This document shows, in pieces, positions 12,387 through 20,787 of a stretch of 26,703 bases of DNA (its first letter is position 1; the number at the start of each line of letters is the position of its first letter). The position numbers and the translations under genes are program-made. Source of the DNA: Bacillota bacterium. Lineage in GTDB: Bacteria > Bacillota > Limnochordia > Limnochordales > ZCTH02-B6. The notes below the pieces were generated by a model that searched no databases, had not been told where the DNA came from, and saw only the letters and a list, made by a program, of their open reading frames with translations. The DNA lies in NCBI GenBank assembly GCA_017578085.1, contig PKQR01000010.1, positions 1 to 26,703 on the forward strand, given 5' to 3'.

Positions 12387-13747
12387 TAGGTGTTTATCTT
12401 TCGTAAACGAGCGATGAAGAAACCGTCGGTGCCATGGCGGTGCGGGTAAAGGTAGCCTCCGAAGCGGTCCGGCACAAATTCCCGCAAAGGAAGAACCTCG
12501 GGAACAAAATCCGCCCGGGAACGGAGAAACGCCTCTACGACCTCCGTGGTCTCCTCGGGCTCCGTGGTGCAGGTGCTGTACACCAGCGTGCCGCCCGGCC
12601 GGGTCAGCTCCGCCGCGGCCGCAAGCAGCTCCCCCTGCAGCGCGGCCAATGCCGTCAGCTCCTCAGGGCGCTTGCGCCAGCGCAGGTCCGGCCGCCGCCT
12701 GAGCACCCCCAGTCCTGAGCAGGGAGCGTCCACCAGCACCCGGTCCGCCGGGGCTAGTCGGCCCGGCATCTCGCGGCCGTCGCCCTCGACCGTCGTGACG
12801 ATGGTGATGCCAAGGCGCGCGGCCGCCCGCTGCACCAGCCCCAGCTTGCCGGCGTGGACGTCCACCGCGACAACCTGGCCCTCGTTTCCCATGAGCTCGG
12901 CCAGGTGGGTCGTCTTGCCGCCGGGCGCCGCGCACAGGTCGATCACCCGCTCGCCCGGCTGGGGGTCCAAGACGTGCGCGACCAGCTGGGCACCTTCGTC
13001 TTGCACGGTAAACAAACCCGACTGAAACGCAGGGTTGTCCCGGACGGCGCCCATGCCCCGCACATGCAGCGCCTGCGGAGCCCACAATCCCGGTTTCACT
13101 TGGGCGCCCAGCCCGGCAAGGGCCTCCGCCAGCGCCTCGCGGGTCGTCTTGAGGATGTTGGCCCGCACGTGGACCGACGGCGCCGCGTTGTTGGCCTCAC
13201 AGAGGGCCCGGGCCTCCTGGACGCCAAACCGGGCCACCCAGCGGGCCACAAGCCACTCCGGGTGCGAAGTGCGTACGGCCAACGCCTTGACGGGATCCTC
13301 ATCCACGTCCGGCCACGGCCAGTCCCCGCTCCAGGCGCGCCGGCTCAACTGGCGGCACACACCGTTGACAAACGACGCGACGCCGGGGTGAAAGCGGGCT
13401 TTGGCCAGTTCCACCGCAGCGTGGCACGCCACGGGCGCCGGGACCGAGTCCAGGAAACACACTTCGTACGCGGCCAGGCGCAGGATGTTGCGCACCGCAG
13501 GCGTTAGCTCTTCTATGGGCCGATGGCTGCACTGGGCGAGCATCCAGTCCAGCGTGCCTCGCCAGCGCAACACGCCGTAGACAATTTCGGTGACGTACCC
13601 CCGGGCAGGCGCCGGCAGTTGGATCCGCTCCAGGTGGGCGTCAAGGGCGAGGCCCGCAAAGGCTGCCCGTTCCTCGATGGCCGTGAGGATGTCGACGGCG
13701 GCTTGCCGAGGCGTCGACGGCCCGCCCGTCCGGCGCCGCTGCGTCAA
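12386..13747 (-). CDS. rsmB: 16S rRNA m5C967 methyltransferase RsmB (Sun)
   Basis: 453 residues. The N-terminal part (about 10-150) is a NusB-like RNA-binding domain (TPRQAAVDIL, RGYVTEIVYGVLRWRGTLDW). It is followed by the NOL1/NOP2/Sun methyltransferase domain. The S-adenosylmethionine site is VIDLCAAPGGKTTHLAELMG and VVAVDVHAGKL. The two catalytic-region cysteines are in LVDAPCSGLGVLRRRPD and VYSTCTTEPEE. It methylates C967 of 16S rRNA. The TTG at 13747 is preceded by AAAGGGG at a long spacing, so the start is moderately certain. A hairpin-plus-U-tract lies between it and the upstream protease gene. The gene after it here is spo0A rather than rlmN. Confidence 0.96.
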   Translation of the reverse strand: MTQRRRTGGPSTPRQAAVDILTAIEERAAFAGLALDAHLERIQLPAPARGYVTEIVYGVLRWRGTLDWMLAQCSHRPIEELTPAVRNILRLAAYEVCFLDSVPAPVACHAAVELAKARFHPGVASFVNGVCRQLSRRAWSGDWPWPDVDEDPVKALAVRTSHPEWLVARWVARFGVQEARALCEANNAAPSVHVRANILKTTREALAEALAGLGAQVKPGLWAPQALHVRGMGAVRDNPAFQSGLFTVQDEGAQLVAHVLDPQPGERVIDLCAAPGGKTTHLAELMGNEGQVVAVDVHAGKLGLVQRAAARLGITIVTTVEGDGREMPGRLAPADRVLVDAPCSGLGVLRRRPDLRWRKRPEELTALAALQGELLAAAAELTRPGGTLVYSTCTTEPEETTEVVEAFLRSRADFVPEVLPLREFVPDRFGGYLYPHRHGTDGFFIARLRKINT

Positions 13748-13769
13748 GGGATGTCCGCCCCTTTCCCCG

Positions 13770-13808
13770 GAAAAAGAAATGAAAGGCGGCCGATGGCATA
13801 CGACCGCC
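13770..13808 (-). terminator. Probable intrinsic terminator after the zinc protease gene
   Basis: On the minus strand GGCGGTCG pairs with CGGCCGCC (8 bp including one G-U), with an 8-nt loop. The tail TTTCATTTCTTTTT is strikingly T-rich for this genome. It lies between the protease stop (13851) and the rsmB start (13747). This suggests rsmB is reached by read-through or by a promoter I could not find. Confidence 0.6.
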
Positions 13809-13850
13809 CCGCGCGCACCATGTGAAACCTCGGAGTAGGCAACTGCCCCG

Positions 13851-14537
13851 TCAATCGCGGGACTCGCGCAAGATCAGCAGGCGCAAAAGGTGCATGACCG
13901 CCACCGCCACCGCGGCCACGTACGTGAGGGCAGCAGCATTCAAGACCGCCTTGGCCTTGGGCACCTCGTCGGCGGCGAGGTATCCCCCGGCCGCCAGCAG
14001 CCGCATAGCCCGGCTGCTCGCGTCGTACTCCACCGGGAGCGTGATAACCTGGAACGCCAGCGCCGCGAGGAACAGCCAGATGCCCAGCGTCATCAGCGGT
14101 TCAGCCGCCATGATGAGGCCAAGGAAGAACAGCGGGAACGCCATCTGCGACCCGATGTTGGCCACCGGGAACAGCCCGTTGCGAACTGCCAGGGGAACGT
14201 AGTTGCCCGCGTGCTGCAGGGCATGGCCCGTCTCGTGGGCGGCCACGGCCAGCGCGGCGATGGAAGTGCCATGGTACACTTCCGGCGACAGGCGCATGAC
14301 CCGGGCACGGGGATCGTAGTGGTCCGTCAGCGTACCCCTGGTCAGCTCGACCGGCACATCCCGCAGGCCGGCGTGATCCAGCAGTTCCCGCGCCACTTGC
14401 GCCCCTGTCCGCATGGCCCTGGCGGGCACGCGGCTGTAGCGGGCAAAGGTGGAATGCACCTTCTGCTGCGCGTACAAAGCAAGCATCAAGGCGGGAATCA
14501 GCAGGATAAAGGTCGGATCAAACATCGGGTAAAACAA
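13851..14537 (-). CDS. Neutral zinc membrane metallopeptidase (YugP family)
   Basis: 228 residues matching the Zn-dependent membrane peptidase family PF04298 (YugP). A first membrane helix spans about 9-23. The zinc site is HETGH (H101, E102, H105) inside AVAAHETGHALQH, and three further helices follow (about 125-143, 147-168 and 205-222). The LPVEYDASSRAMRLL segment after the helices is typical of the family. Substrates are not known. TTG at 14537 was chosen because AGGAGG lies about 10 nt upstream, while the in-frame ATG at 14525 is too far from it. The gap to fmt (75 nt) is unusually AT-rich and contains TGATCTAAT, a possible extended -10 without a clear -35. In B. subtilis yugP is elsewhere, but def-fmt-protease-rsmB linkage is common in clostridial genomes. 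Confidence 0.92.
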   Translation of the reverse strand: MFYPMFDPTFILLIPALMLALYAQQKVHSTFARYSRVPARAMRTGAQVARELLDHAGLRDVPVELTRGTLTDHYDPRARVMRLSPEVYHGTSIAALAVAAHETGHALQHAGNYVPLAVRNGLFPVANIGSQMAFPLFFLGLIMAAEPLMTLGIWLFLAALAFQVITLPVEYDASSRAMRLLAAGGYLAADEVPKAKAVLNAAALTYVAAVAVAVMHLLRLLILRESRD

Positions 14538-14612
14538 CCGCCCATCGCCTCCTTTCTCCAGTGAGCAATTTCACAATTACAATTAGATCATTGCGCAAAG
14601 CCGCGGCGCCTG

Positions 14613-15590
14613 TCAATTGCCGCCAGCCGAACCAGCGCCCGGCTGCACCGGTGCAAGCCGCTCTCCCACCCGCAGCCGGTAGCCGTTGACGTAGTCGCGG
14701 CCACTCATGGCCGCGGCGCCCGGCGGCTGAACGCGCCGTACGAGCACCGTGCCGCGGCCGGTTTGCACCACGAACCCGGCCTCCTCGACAGCCACCACTT
14801 CCCCAGGGACCGCCCCAGCGGCCTCGGCGGTGCGCGGCTCCACCTGCAGCACCTTTAGTATACGCTCTCCGTGGGCCGTGTAGGCGCCGGGCCACGGGGC
14901 GAAGGCCCGGACGTGGTTGTAGATCTGCTCGGCAGTCCGGCTCCAGTCGATGGCCGCCTGCTCCCGCTCTATCTTGGGTGCGTAGGTGGCCAGCGAGTTG
15001 TCCTGGGGGCGCCTGGGCGCCCGGCCCTCGGCCAAGAGCGCCAGCGTCTCCACCAGCAGTTCCGCGCCTGCCGCGGCCAGTTTGTCGTGGAGCGTGCCGG
15101 CGTCGTCCGCCGGATCGATGGGGATGGGACGCTGCAGGAGGATGTCGCCGGTGTCGAGGCCTTCATCCATGAGCATGGTGGTGACCCCAGTCACCGTGTC
15201 CCCAGCCAGCAGGGCCGCCTGGATAGGCGCGGCCCCGCGCCAGCGGGGCAGGAGCGAGGCATGCACGTTGACGCAGCCCAAGGGAGGCAGGTCCAAGACG
15301 GCCTTGGGCAAGATCTGCCCGTAGGCCACCACGCAGATGACGTCCGGGGCCAAGGAGCGCAACGCCTCCAAGGCCTCCGGTTCCCGCAGGCGGCGGGGCT
15401 GGAACACCGGGATGCCGCATGCCTCCGCGACCTGCTTCACGGGCGGCGGCGCCACCTTATGGCCCCGTCCCCGGGGTTTGTCCGGCTGGGTGAAGACGCC
15501 CACCACCGCGTGCCCTGCGGTGATGACCGCCTTGAGCGAGGGCACCGCGAAGTCGGGCGTGCCCATAAAGACGACCCGCAAACGCCTCAC
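14613..15590 (-). CDS. fmt: Methionyl-tRNA formyltransferase
   Basis: 325 residues. It formylates Met-tRNAfMet with 10-formyltetrahydrofolate for translation initiation. The N-terminal catalytic domain has VVFMGTPDFAVPSL, the tRNA-binding loop region FTQPDKPRGRG, and the catalytic triad N108, H110 (in NVHASLLPRWRGAAPIQ) and D146 (in MDEGLDTGDI). The C-terminal OB-like domain follows after about residue 210. GTG at 15590 overlaps the def stop as GTGA, so the two are translationally coupled. The def-fmt pair encodes opposing steps of N-formyl-methionine use. Length is normal, with a short Pro/Gly-rich tail. Confidence 0.97.
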   Translation of the reverse strand: MRRLRVVFMGTPDFAVPSLKAVITAGHAVVGVFTQPDKPRGRGHKVAPPPVKQVAEACGIPVFQPRRLREPEALEALRSLAPDVICVVAYGQILPKAVLDLPPLGCVNVHASLLPRWRGAAPIQAALLAGDTVTGVTTMLMDEGLDTGDILLQRPIPIDPADDAGTLHDKLAAAGAELLVETLALLAEGRAPRRPQDNSLATYAPKIEREQAAIDWSRTAEQIYNHVRAFAPWPGAYTAHGERILKVLQVEPRTAEAAGAVPGEVVAVEEAGFVVQTGRGTVLVRRVQPPGAAAMSGRDYVNGYRLRVGERLAPVQPGAGSAGGN

Positions 15591-16102
15591 GCCCGCCGCT
15601 CTCCCTCGGCACCGGTTTCGCCCGCGCTCACGCTGTCCGCTTCCGCCTCATCGGTACGCCGGATGGGACTGCCCTTGTCGGTGATCAGGATCCCATCCAA
15701 GTGGTCGATCTCGTGCTGCAGCGCCCGGGCCAGCAAACCGTCGGCCTTGATGCGCACGGTCCGGCCCCGCTCGTCCCAGCCCTCCACTTCCACCCGGGCG
15801 GCCCGCTCCACGTAGACGCTCACGTTGGGTATGCTCAAGCAGCCCTCAATGTCCACCTCGCTGCCCTCGGCCGCGATGATGCGCGGGTTCACCAAGGCCA
15901 CGAGGCCATCGCCTGCATCCACGACGATGATCCGCTCGGACACCCCCACTTGCGGCGCGGCCAGACCGGCGCCGTTGGCGGCGTACATGGTGTCCGCCAT
16001 ATCGCGGATTAACTTCTGTACGCGCTTGGTTACCCGTTCCACCGGCTGCGCCTTTTTGCGCAGCACGGGGTCGGGGACCTGCACAATCGGCAACACTGCC
16101 AT
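15587..16102 (-). CDS. def: Peptide deformylase
   Basis: 171 residues. It removes the formyl group from nascent proteins. All three family motifs are intact: GAGLAAPQ (44-51), EGCLS (86-90, metal-ligand C88) and QHEIDHLDG (H130, E131, H134). The ATG at 16102 has AGGGGG upstream and yields the usual start MAVLPIVQVPDPVLR; longer in-frame extensions into priA have no family similarity. The C-terminus ends in an acidic/Ser-rich tail (EAEADSVSAGETGAEGERRA), slightly longer than typical. Confidence 0.97.
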   Translation of the reverse strand: MAVLPIVQVPDPVLRKKAQPVERVTKRVQKLIRDMADTMYAANGAGLAAPQVGVSERIIVVDAGDGLVALVNPRIIAAEGSEVDIEGCLSIPNVSVYVERAARVEVEGWDERGRTVRIKADGLLARALQHEIDHLDGILITDKGSPIRRTDEAEADSVSAGETGAEGERRA

Positions 16103-16119
16103 CGGAAACCGCCCCCTAG

Positions 16120-18405
16120 TCACAAGAGCGAAACCGGATCCACGTCGATGGCCACTGAGACGCCCCCGCGGCCCAGCAGCGGCCGCCACATTTCCCGGGC
16201 AGCCATGGCCACCTGGCGCGGCCCGTCGCCTTGTCCTTTGATGATCACATGCCAGCGCTCCCGTCCCCGCAGGCGCTGCAGGGGCGCCGGCGCCGGTCCC
16301 GACACCGTGACGTCCACCCCCACGGCGCATTGGCGCACCGCCTGGGCCACGGCCTTGGCAGCCTCTGCCACCATCTCTTCCGGACCGCTGATAAGGATAC
16401 GCACCAGCGCCGTGAAGGGCGGATAACCGCCCGCTTGCCGGTAAGCCGCTTCCCGGCGGTAAAAGCCTTCATCGTCATAAGCGCGGGCCGCGACGATGCT
16501 GTAGTGGTTGGGCTGGTACGTCTGCACGATGACCCGCCCGGGATCTGCTCCCCGCCCGGCGCGCCCGCCGACCTGGGTAAGAAGCTGGAACGTGCGCTCG
16601 GCGGCCCGGAAGTCGGGCACGTGCAAGGTGCTGTCGGCGGCCACCACACCCACCAGGGTCACATTGGGGAAGTCTAGGCCCTTGGCCACCATCTGCGTGC
16701 CGACGATGACGTCCACGTCGCCCCGGCGCACCGCCTCAAAAAGGGCGGTGTGGGAACCTTTGCGCGCGGTGGTGTCCAAGTCCATGCGCCGCACCCGGGC
16801 GTGCGGGAACAGTTCTTGCACCAACGTCTCCACCCGCTGGGTGCCCGCTCCGAAGGGCCGCAGGTACGGCCCACCGCATTGGGGACACCGGGCGGGCACC
16901 GGGTGCAGGCCGTCACAGTAGTGGCAGCGCAGGTGCTCGGTGGGCGCCGCGTGGTAAGTATAGCTCACCGCGCAGTCGGGACACCGGACCACGTGGCCGC
17001 ACTCGCGGCAGAGCATAAACTGCGAGAAGCCCCGCCGGTTCAAGAACAGCACGGCCTGGCGTCCCCGGGCGAGGCACTCCCTGAGCGCTTCCGTGAGCCT
17101 CCGGCTGAAAATGCTCCGGTTGCCCGCCACCATCTCGGCCCGCATGTCCACCACTTCCACCGGCGGCAGCTCCCGGCCGTCCACGCGCCGCGTCAAGCGG
17201 ACAAGCCGGAACCTGCCCGCCCGCGCCTGCACGTAGCTTTCCAACGAGGGTGTGGCACTCCCTAAGACGCACAAGGCCCCGGCACGGCGTGCCCGCTCCA
17301 GGGCCACTTCCCGTGCATGATACCGCGGGCTTTCCTCCTGCTTGTAGGACGTCTCGTGCTCCTCGTCGACAATGACAAGGCCGAGATCCCGCACGGGTGC
17401 GAAAACGGCCGAGCGCGCGCCGACCACGATGGGGGCGTGCCCTCGGGCCACCCTCTCCCACTGATCGAACCGCTCCCCCGCCCCCAAGCCGCTGTGCAGC
17501 ACCGCCACCTGCCCGGGAAACCGGGCGGAGAAGCGGGCAAACGTCTGGGGAGTGAGGGCGATTTCCGGCACCAGCACCAGCGCCCCGCGCCCGGCCGCTA
17601 GCGTCTCCGCCACGAGCCGGAGGTAAATCTCCGTCTTACCGCTGCCAGTAACCCCCTGTAGCAGCACCGGGCGCAGGTCGCCCTCCCGCCGTGCGCTGGT
17701 GATGGCAGCCAGGGCGGCCTCCTGCTCAGCCGTCAAGGTTAGCGGGGCCGCGGGCTCGTGCACCCGCGGCGCGGCCGGCTCCCGCTCGATCCGCACTGCC
17801 TCCGGCTGGACCAACCCCCGTTGCGCCAGCGCCTTGAGGGAGCTGCTCGGCGCCCCAGTACGCCGCCGTATCTCTGCCGCGGGCAGCGGGCGCGTATCGC
17901 CCCCGGCCGCCGCCTGCAGCAAGAGCGCGAGGACGGCAGCCTGCTTGGGGGCGCGCGCCAGGAGCTCCTCCATGGCGGCCCGGGCAGTGGCCTCATCGGC
18001 CGTCAGCCTCCAACCCGGCACAAGGCGCGCCCGGACCGCTTCAGGTCCGGTGGCACCGGGAGGTGCCAGGCACCGGAGAGCCTCCACCCGCAGGCAAAGG
18101 TAGCGCTCGCAGAGCCATTGGGCGAGGGCCAAGCCGTCAGTGTCAAAAAACGGGTCTTCGCTCCGGATGGCCAAGAGCGGCTTCAGGCGGCTGACATTGG
18201 TTTCGGCGGCGAAGCCGACCACATATCCTTCGACCCGCCGCCCGCCGAAGGGGACGAGCACCCGCTGGCCGACCCTTACTCGGGCAGCCAGCGTTTCCGG
18301 CACGAGATAGTGAAAAACCCGGTCCACACCGGGAACCGGGACGTCAACGATGACCTCCGCGATGGGGCCGGCGGGGTCACTTGATGCCGGCTTTGTTCCG
18401 CTCAA
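16120..18405 (-). CDS. priA: Primosomal replication-restart helicase PriA
   Basis: About 761 residues. PriA binds stalled forks and reloads the replicative helicase. An N-terminal 3'-end-binding domain starts around IAEVIVDVPVPGVDRVFHY and is followed by a winged-helix region. The helicase core carries Walker A GVTGSGKT (251-258), VLVPEIALTPQ, DEEH (347-350) and ATPSLES. A zinc-binding insert holds eight cysteines as CRECGH, CPDC, CHYC and CPQC pairs. Motif V/VI is GTQMVAKGLDFPNV with QVGGRAGRG. The TTG at 18405 is the only upstream start that keeps the full N-terminal strand; it overlaps rpoZ by 29 nt and is moderately certain. coaBC, which separates rpoZ and priA in B. subtilis, is absent here. 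Confidence 0.97.
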   Translation of the reverse strand: MSGTKPASSDPAGPIAEVIVDVPVPGVDRVFHYLVPETLAARVRVGQRVLVPFGGRRVEGYVVGFAAETNVSRLKPLLAIRSEDPFFDTDGLALAQWLCERYLCLRVEALRCLAPPGATGPEAVRARLVPGWRLTADEATARAAMEELLARAPKQAAVLALLLQAAAGGDTRPLPAAEIRRRTGAPSSSLKALAQRGLVQPEAVRIEREPAAPRVHEPAAPLTLTAEQEAALAAITSARREGDLRPVLLQGVTGSGKTEIYLRLVAETLAAGRGALVLVPEIALTPQTFARFSARFPGQVAVLHSGLGAGERFDQWERVARGHAPIVVGARSAVFAPVRDLGLVIVDEEHETSYKQEESPRYHAREVALERARRAGALCVLGSATPSLESYVQARAGRFRLVRLTRRVDGRELPPVEVVDMRAEMVAGNRSIFSRRLTEALRECLARGRQAVLFLNRRGFSQFMLCRECGHVVRCPDCAVSYTYHAAPTEHLRCHYCDGLHPVPARCPQCGGPYLRPFGAGTQRVETLVQELFPHARVRRMDLDTTARKGSHTALFEAVRRGDVDVIVGTQMVAKGLDFPNVTLVGVVAADSTLHVPDFRAAERTFQLLTQVGGRAGRGADPGRVIVQTYQPNHYSIVAARAYDDEGFYRREAAYRQAGGYPPFTALVRILISGPEEMVAEAAKAVAQAVRQCAVGVDVTVSGPAPAPLQRLRGRERWHVIIKGQGDGPRQVAMAAREMWRPLLGRGGVSVAIDVDPVSLL

Positions 18406-18589
18406 TCTCCAGCTTGTCCTCCCCGATCTCCCACAACGCGACGGTCACCGGCTTATCGGACGGCACATCGACAAGCCGCGGCGCTCCCTCCAACAGCTGC
18501 CGGGCCCGCTTGGCCGCCGCCACTACCAATGCGTAGCGGCTGTCGATCTTCTCCCGCAGGAGATCGATGGACGGCTGGTTCATAATCAT
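18377..18589 (-). CDS. rpoZ: RNA polymerase omega subunit
   Basis: 70 residues. Omega helps fold and assemble the beta-prime subunit. The family core is clear: QPSIDLLREKIDSRYALVVA, the A-A-K-R-A-R-Q-L segment and KPVTVALWEIGEDKLEI. ATG at 18589 overlaps the gmk stop as ATGA and follows GGAGGAGGG. A second ATG two codons later (MNQPS) is possible. The gmk-rpoZ pair is conserved in both Firmicutes and Actinobacteria. The 3' end overlaps the predicted priA start. Confidence 0.95.
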   Translation of the reverse strand: MIMNQPSIDLLREKIDSRYALVVAAAKRARQLLEGAPRLVDVPSDKPVTVALWEIGEDKLEIERNKAGIK

Positions 18590-19242
18590 GGCGTCTTTCC
18601 CTCCTCCCGCAGGCTGGCGATCAGCGCCGGATAGTCGCTGCGGCTGACTTTGCACCGCTCCGCGATGATGATCGACCGCAGCTGGTCGCACGCCCGCTGC
18701 AGGTCGTCGTTGACGATGACGTAGTCATAGTCGGTCACCGCCGCGAGCTCATGCTGCGCCCACGACAGGCGCTCGGCGATGGCCGACTCCGAGTCCTTGC
18801 CCCGGCCGTAAATGCGCCGGCGGAGCTCCTCCAGGCTCGGCGGGAGCAGAAAGACCAGCACTGCCTCCGGCATCGCCGCCCGGATCTGGGCCGCTCCCTG
18901 GATATCGACATCCAGGATCACCGTCAGCCCCTTGTCCAGGCACTCCTCGATGAAGGCGCGGGGCGTGCCGTAACGCCGGCCGACGAACTCGGCCCACTCA
19001 AGAAACTCCCCGCGCTGGACCATACCGTCAAACTCTTCGTCTGTCAAGAAGAAGTAGTCCCGCCCGTGCACTTCTCCAGGGCGGGGTGGCCGCGTCGTTG
19101 CAGAAACGGAATACTGCAGCCCGTCCACCAGGGGGAGCACGGCATTGAGCAGCGTATTTTTGCCGACCCCCGACGGACCGCTGAGCACGACCAGGAACCC
19201 GCGTCGACGGTTGGCAGCTTTTGACATGACTTCCGCGCTCAC
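18586..19242 (-). CDS. gmk: Guanylate kinase
   Basis: 218 residues. It phosphorylates GMP to GDP with ATP. The P-loop is SGPSGVGKNT (21-30), with Asn at a position usually held by Ser or Gly, a mild variant. The GMP-binding region has SVSATTRPPRPGEVHGRDY and a Glu/Tyr cluster FLEWAEFVGRRYGTP. The lid/adenine region includes RIYGRGKDSESAIAERL, followed by YDYVIVNDDL. The GTG at 19242 overlaps the remA stop as GTGA; an in-frame ATG at 19227 is an alternative. Confidence 0.97.
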   Translation of the reverse strand: MSAEVMSKAANRRRGFLVVLSGPSGVGKNTLLNAVLPLVDGLQYSVSATTRPPRPGEVHGRDYFFLTDEEFDGMVQRGEFLEWAEFVGRRYGTPRAFIEECLDKGLTVILDVDIQGAAQIRAAMPEAVLVFLLPPSLEELRRRIYGRGKDSESAIAERLSWAQHELAAVTDYDYVIVNDDLQRACDQLRSIIIAERCKVSRSDYPALIASLREEGKTP

Positions 19243-19514
19243 GACACTCCCGCCGCCGCGCCTTCGCGCTTGTCCCGCTGGTTGAGCCGCTGCGCCACCG
19301 TCTCCGGCTGGACCGCGGACAAGATCACATGGGCCGTGTCGGTGATAATCACCGCCCGCGTCCTGCGCCCATACGTGGCGTCGATGAGCGTCCCCCTGTC
19401 CCGGGCCTCCTGCACTAGGCGCTTGATGGGCGCAGACTCAGGGCTGACGATGGCGACGATGCGGTGGGCGGCGACCACGTTGCCAAAGCCTATGTTGATC
19501 AGCCTAGTGTCCAC
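19239..19514 (-). CDS. remA: Extracellular matrix regulator RemA (DUF370)
   Basis: 91 residues. B. subtilis RemA is a ring-forming DNA-binding protein that activates matrix and osmoprotection operons and antagonises SinR. The RLINIGFGNVVAAHRIVAIV start, PIKRL, DATYGRRTRAVIITDT and ILSAVQPETVAQRL segments match the family closely. GTG at 19514 has GGGGAG 6 nt upstream. It sits between an mIHF gene and gmk, so two small architectural DNA-binding proteins are encoded side by side. Confidence 0.95.
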   Translation of the reverse strand: MDTRLINIGFGNVVAAHRIVAIVSPESAPIKRLVQEARDRGTLIDATYGRRTRAVIITDTAHVILSAVQPETVAQRLNQRDKREGAAAGVS

Positions 19515-19553
19515 GGAATTCTCCCCTACCCGGTCTCAGCGGCGTGCATCCGT

Positions 19554-19862
19554 TTATCCGAAACGCTCCAAAAGCGCCTCGCGCTGGCGGCTGCCGAGCC
19601 CCTGGACCCGGCGGTTGGCGTCGATGCCGATTTCCTGCATCACCCGGGCGGTGGTGACCTTGCCGACATGCGGCAGCGACTGCAGCAGGTAGGAGACGCG
19701 CATCTTTTGGACGACCTCGTCGTCCTGTCTGGCCAGCACTTCCCGCAGGCTGACGGCCCCCCGCTTCAAGTCCTGCCGCAACTGCGCACGCCGGCTCCGC
19801 ATCTCCTGAGCCTTGGCTAAGGCCTTCCGCTTTTCCTCCGGGGTCAACTTGGGCAGAGCCAC
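19554..19862 (-). CDS. mihF: Actinobacterial-type integration host factor (mIHF)
   Basis: 102 residues closely resembling mIHF of Mycobacterium and Streptomyces, a nucleoid-associated protein with a long N-terminal helix and a helix-two-turn-helix/S13-like DNA-binding part. Diagnostic segments are MALPKLTPEEKRKAL, RRAQLRQDLKRG, KMRVSYLLQSLPHVGKV and RRVQGLGSRQREALLERFG. It is not related to HU-type IHF. GTG at 19862 follows AGGAGG; yicC ends 16 nt upstream, implying an operon yicC-mihF-remA-gmk-rpoZ. In Actinobacteria mihF also precedes gmk and rpoZ. Confidence 0.93.
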   Translation of the reverse strand: MALPKLTPEEKRKALAKAQEMRSRRAQLRQDLKRGAVSLREVLARQDDEVVQKMRVSYLLQSLPHVGKVTTARVMQEIGIDANRRVQGLGSRQREALLERFG

Positions 19863-19878
19863 CCCCCCGCACCTCCTG

Positions 19879-20754
19879 CTACTCGATATTCTGCACCTGC
19901 TCCCGGATCTTTTCCAGCTCGGCCTTGGCCTCGACCACCCATTGGCTGATCTGGGCGTCGGCGGCCTTGGAGCCTATGGTGTTCCACTCGCGATTCAGTT
20001 CTTGCAGCAGGAAATCCATCTTTCGCCCGGCTGGGGCCGCTTGTGCGGTCAAATCCCGAAGTTGCCGGAGGTGGCTGCCGATGCGCGCCAGCTCCTCGCT
20101 GACGTCGCAGCGGTCAGCGATGATCGCCACCTCTTGCGCCAGCCGCTGGGGGTCGACCCCTTGCGGGACCAGCTCCGAGAGGCGCTGGGACAGGCGGACT
20201 GCCGCCTCCTGGACCACGGCAGGGGCCCGTTCCCGCACCCGCTGTGCGAGCTCCTCCAGCCGGTCGAGCCGGATGAGGATGTCGGCAGCCAAGGCTTGTC
20301 CTTCGCGCGCCCGCATGGCCACGACGCTGTCCAGCGCCTGGCCAAGGGCTTGGCTCACCACGTCCCACCAAGCCTCCAGGTCCGGAGCCGGCTCCTCCAC
20401 CTGGAGCACCTCGGGGATGCTCAACACGTGGGACAAGGTGACGGGTTCAGCCGTCCCCAGAACGGCCCGCGCCTCCTCGAGGGCTGCCCGCAGGGCCAGC
20501 AGAAGCCCGCGATCGATCTTCACCCTTCGGTCCGAGGCGCCGTGATCCTCCACGGTGACCGTGATTTCGATCCGCCCGCGCTCGAACCGTTGCTGGACCG
20601 TGCTGCGCACACGCTCCTCCAGCCCGCCCAAGCCCCGCGGCATCCGGACTACTAGGTCCAGATACCGGTGGTTGACAGAGCGGACCTCCACCGTGGCCGA
20701 CCGGTCCCCCACGCTGGCCACGGCCCAGCCGTAGCCCGTCATGCTGCGCAGCAA
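19879..20754 (-). CDS. yicC: YicC family endoribonuclease/RNA-associated protein (YloC)
   Basis: About 291 residues. E. coli YicC and B. subtilis YloC are reported as RNA-cleaving proteins. The N-terminal LRSMTGYGWA, EVRSVNHRYLDL and PRGLGGLEERVR and the C-terminal GRKMDFLLQELNREWNTIGSKA are family hallmarks. The TTG at 20754 was chosen because the family starts M-(I/L)-(R/K)-S-M-T-G, and AGGAGG lies 11 nt upstream; the ATG at 20742 would remove three conserved residues. It is the first gene of a likely yicC-mihF-remA-gmk-rpoZ-priA-def-fmt run, with its own promoter at 20788-20817. Confidence 0.95.
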   Translation of the reverse strand: MLRSMTGYGWAVASVGDRSATVEVRSVNHRYLDLVVRMPRGLGGLEERVRSTVQQRFERGRIEITVTVEDHGASDRRVKIDRGLLLALRAALEEARAVLGTAEPVTLSHVLSIPEVLQVEEPAPDLEAWWDVVSQALGQALDSVVAMRAREGQALAADILIRLDRLEELAQRVRERAPAVVQEAAVRLSQRLSELVPQGVDPQRLAQEVAIIADRCDVSEELARIGSHLRQLRDLTAQAAPAGRKMDFLLQELNREWNTIGSKAADAQISQWVVEAKAELEKIREQVQNIE

Positions 20755-20787
20755 GGCCGCGTGAACCTCCTGGGCGCATTTGCACCC

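Noticed and set aside
10624..12392. tRNA-associated integrative element
   Set aside because: There is no integrase, no repeated tRNA 3' end and no change in base composition; spo0A and the membrane gene look native.
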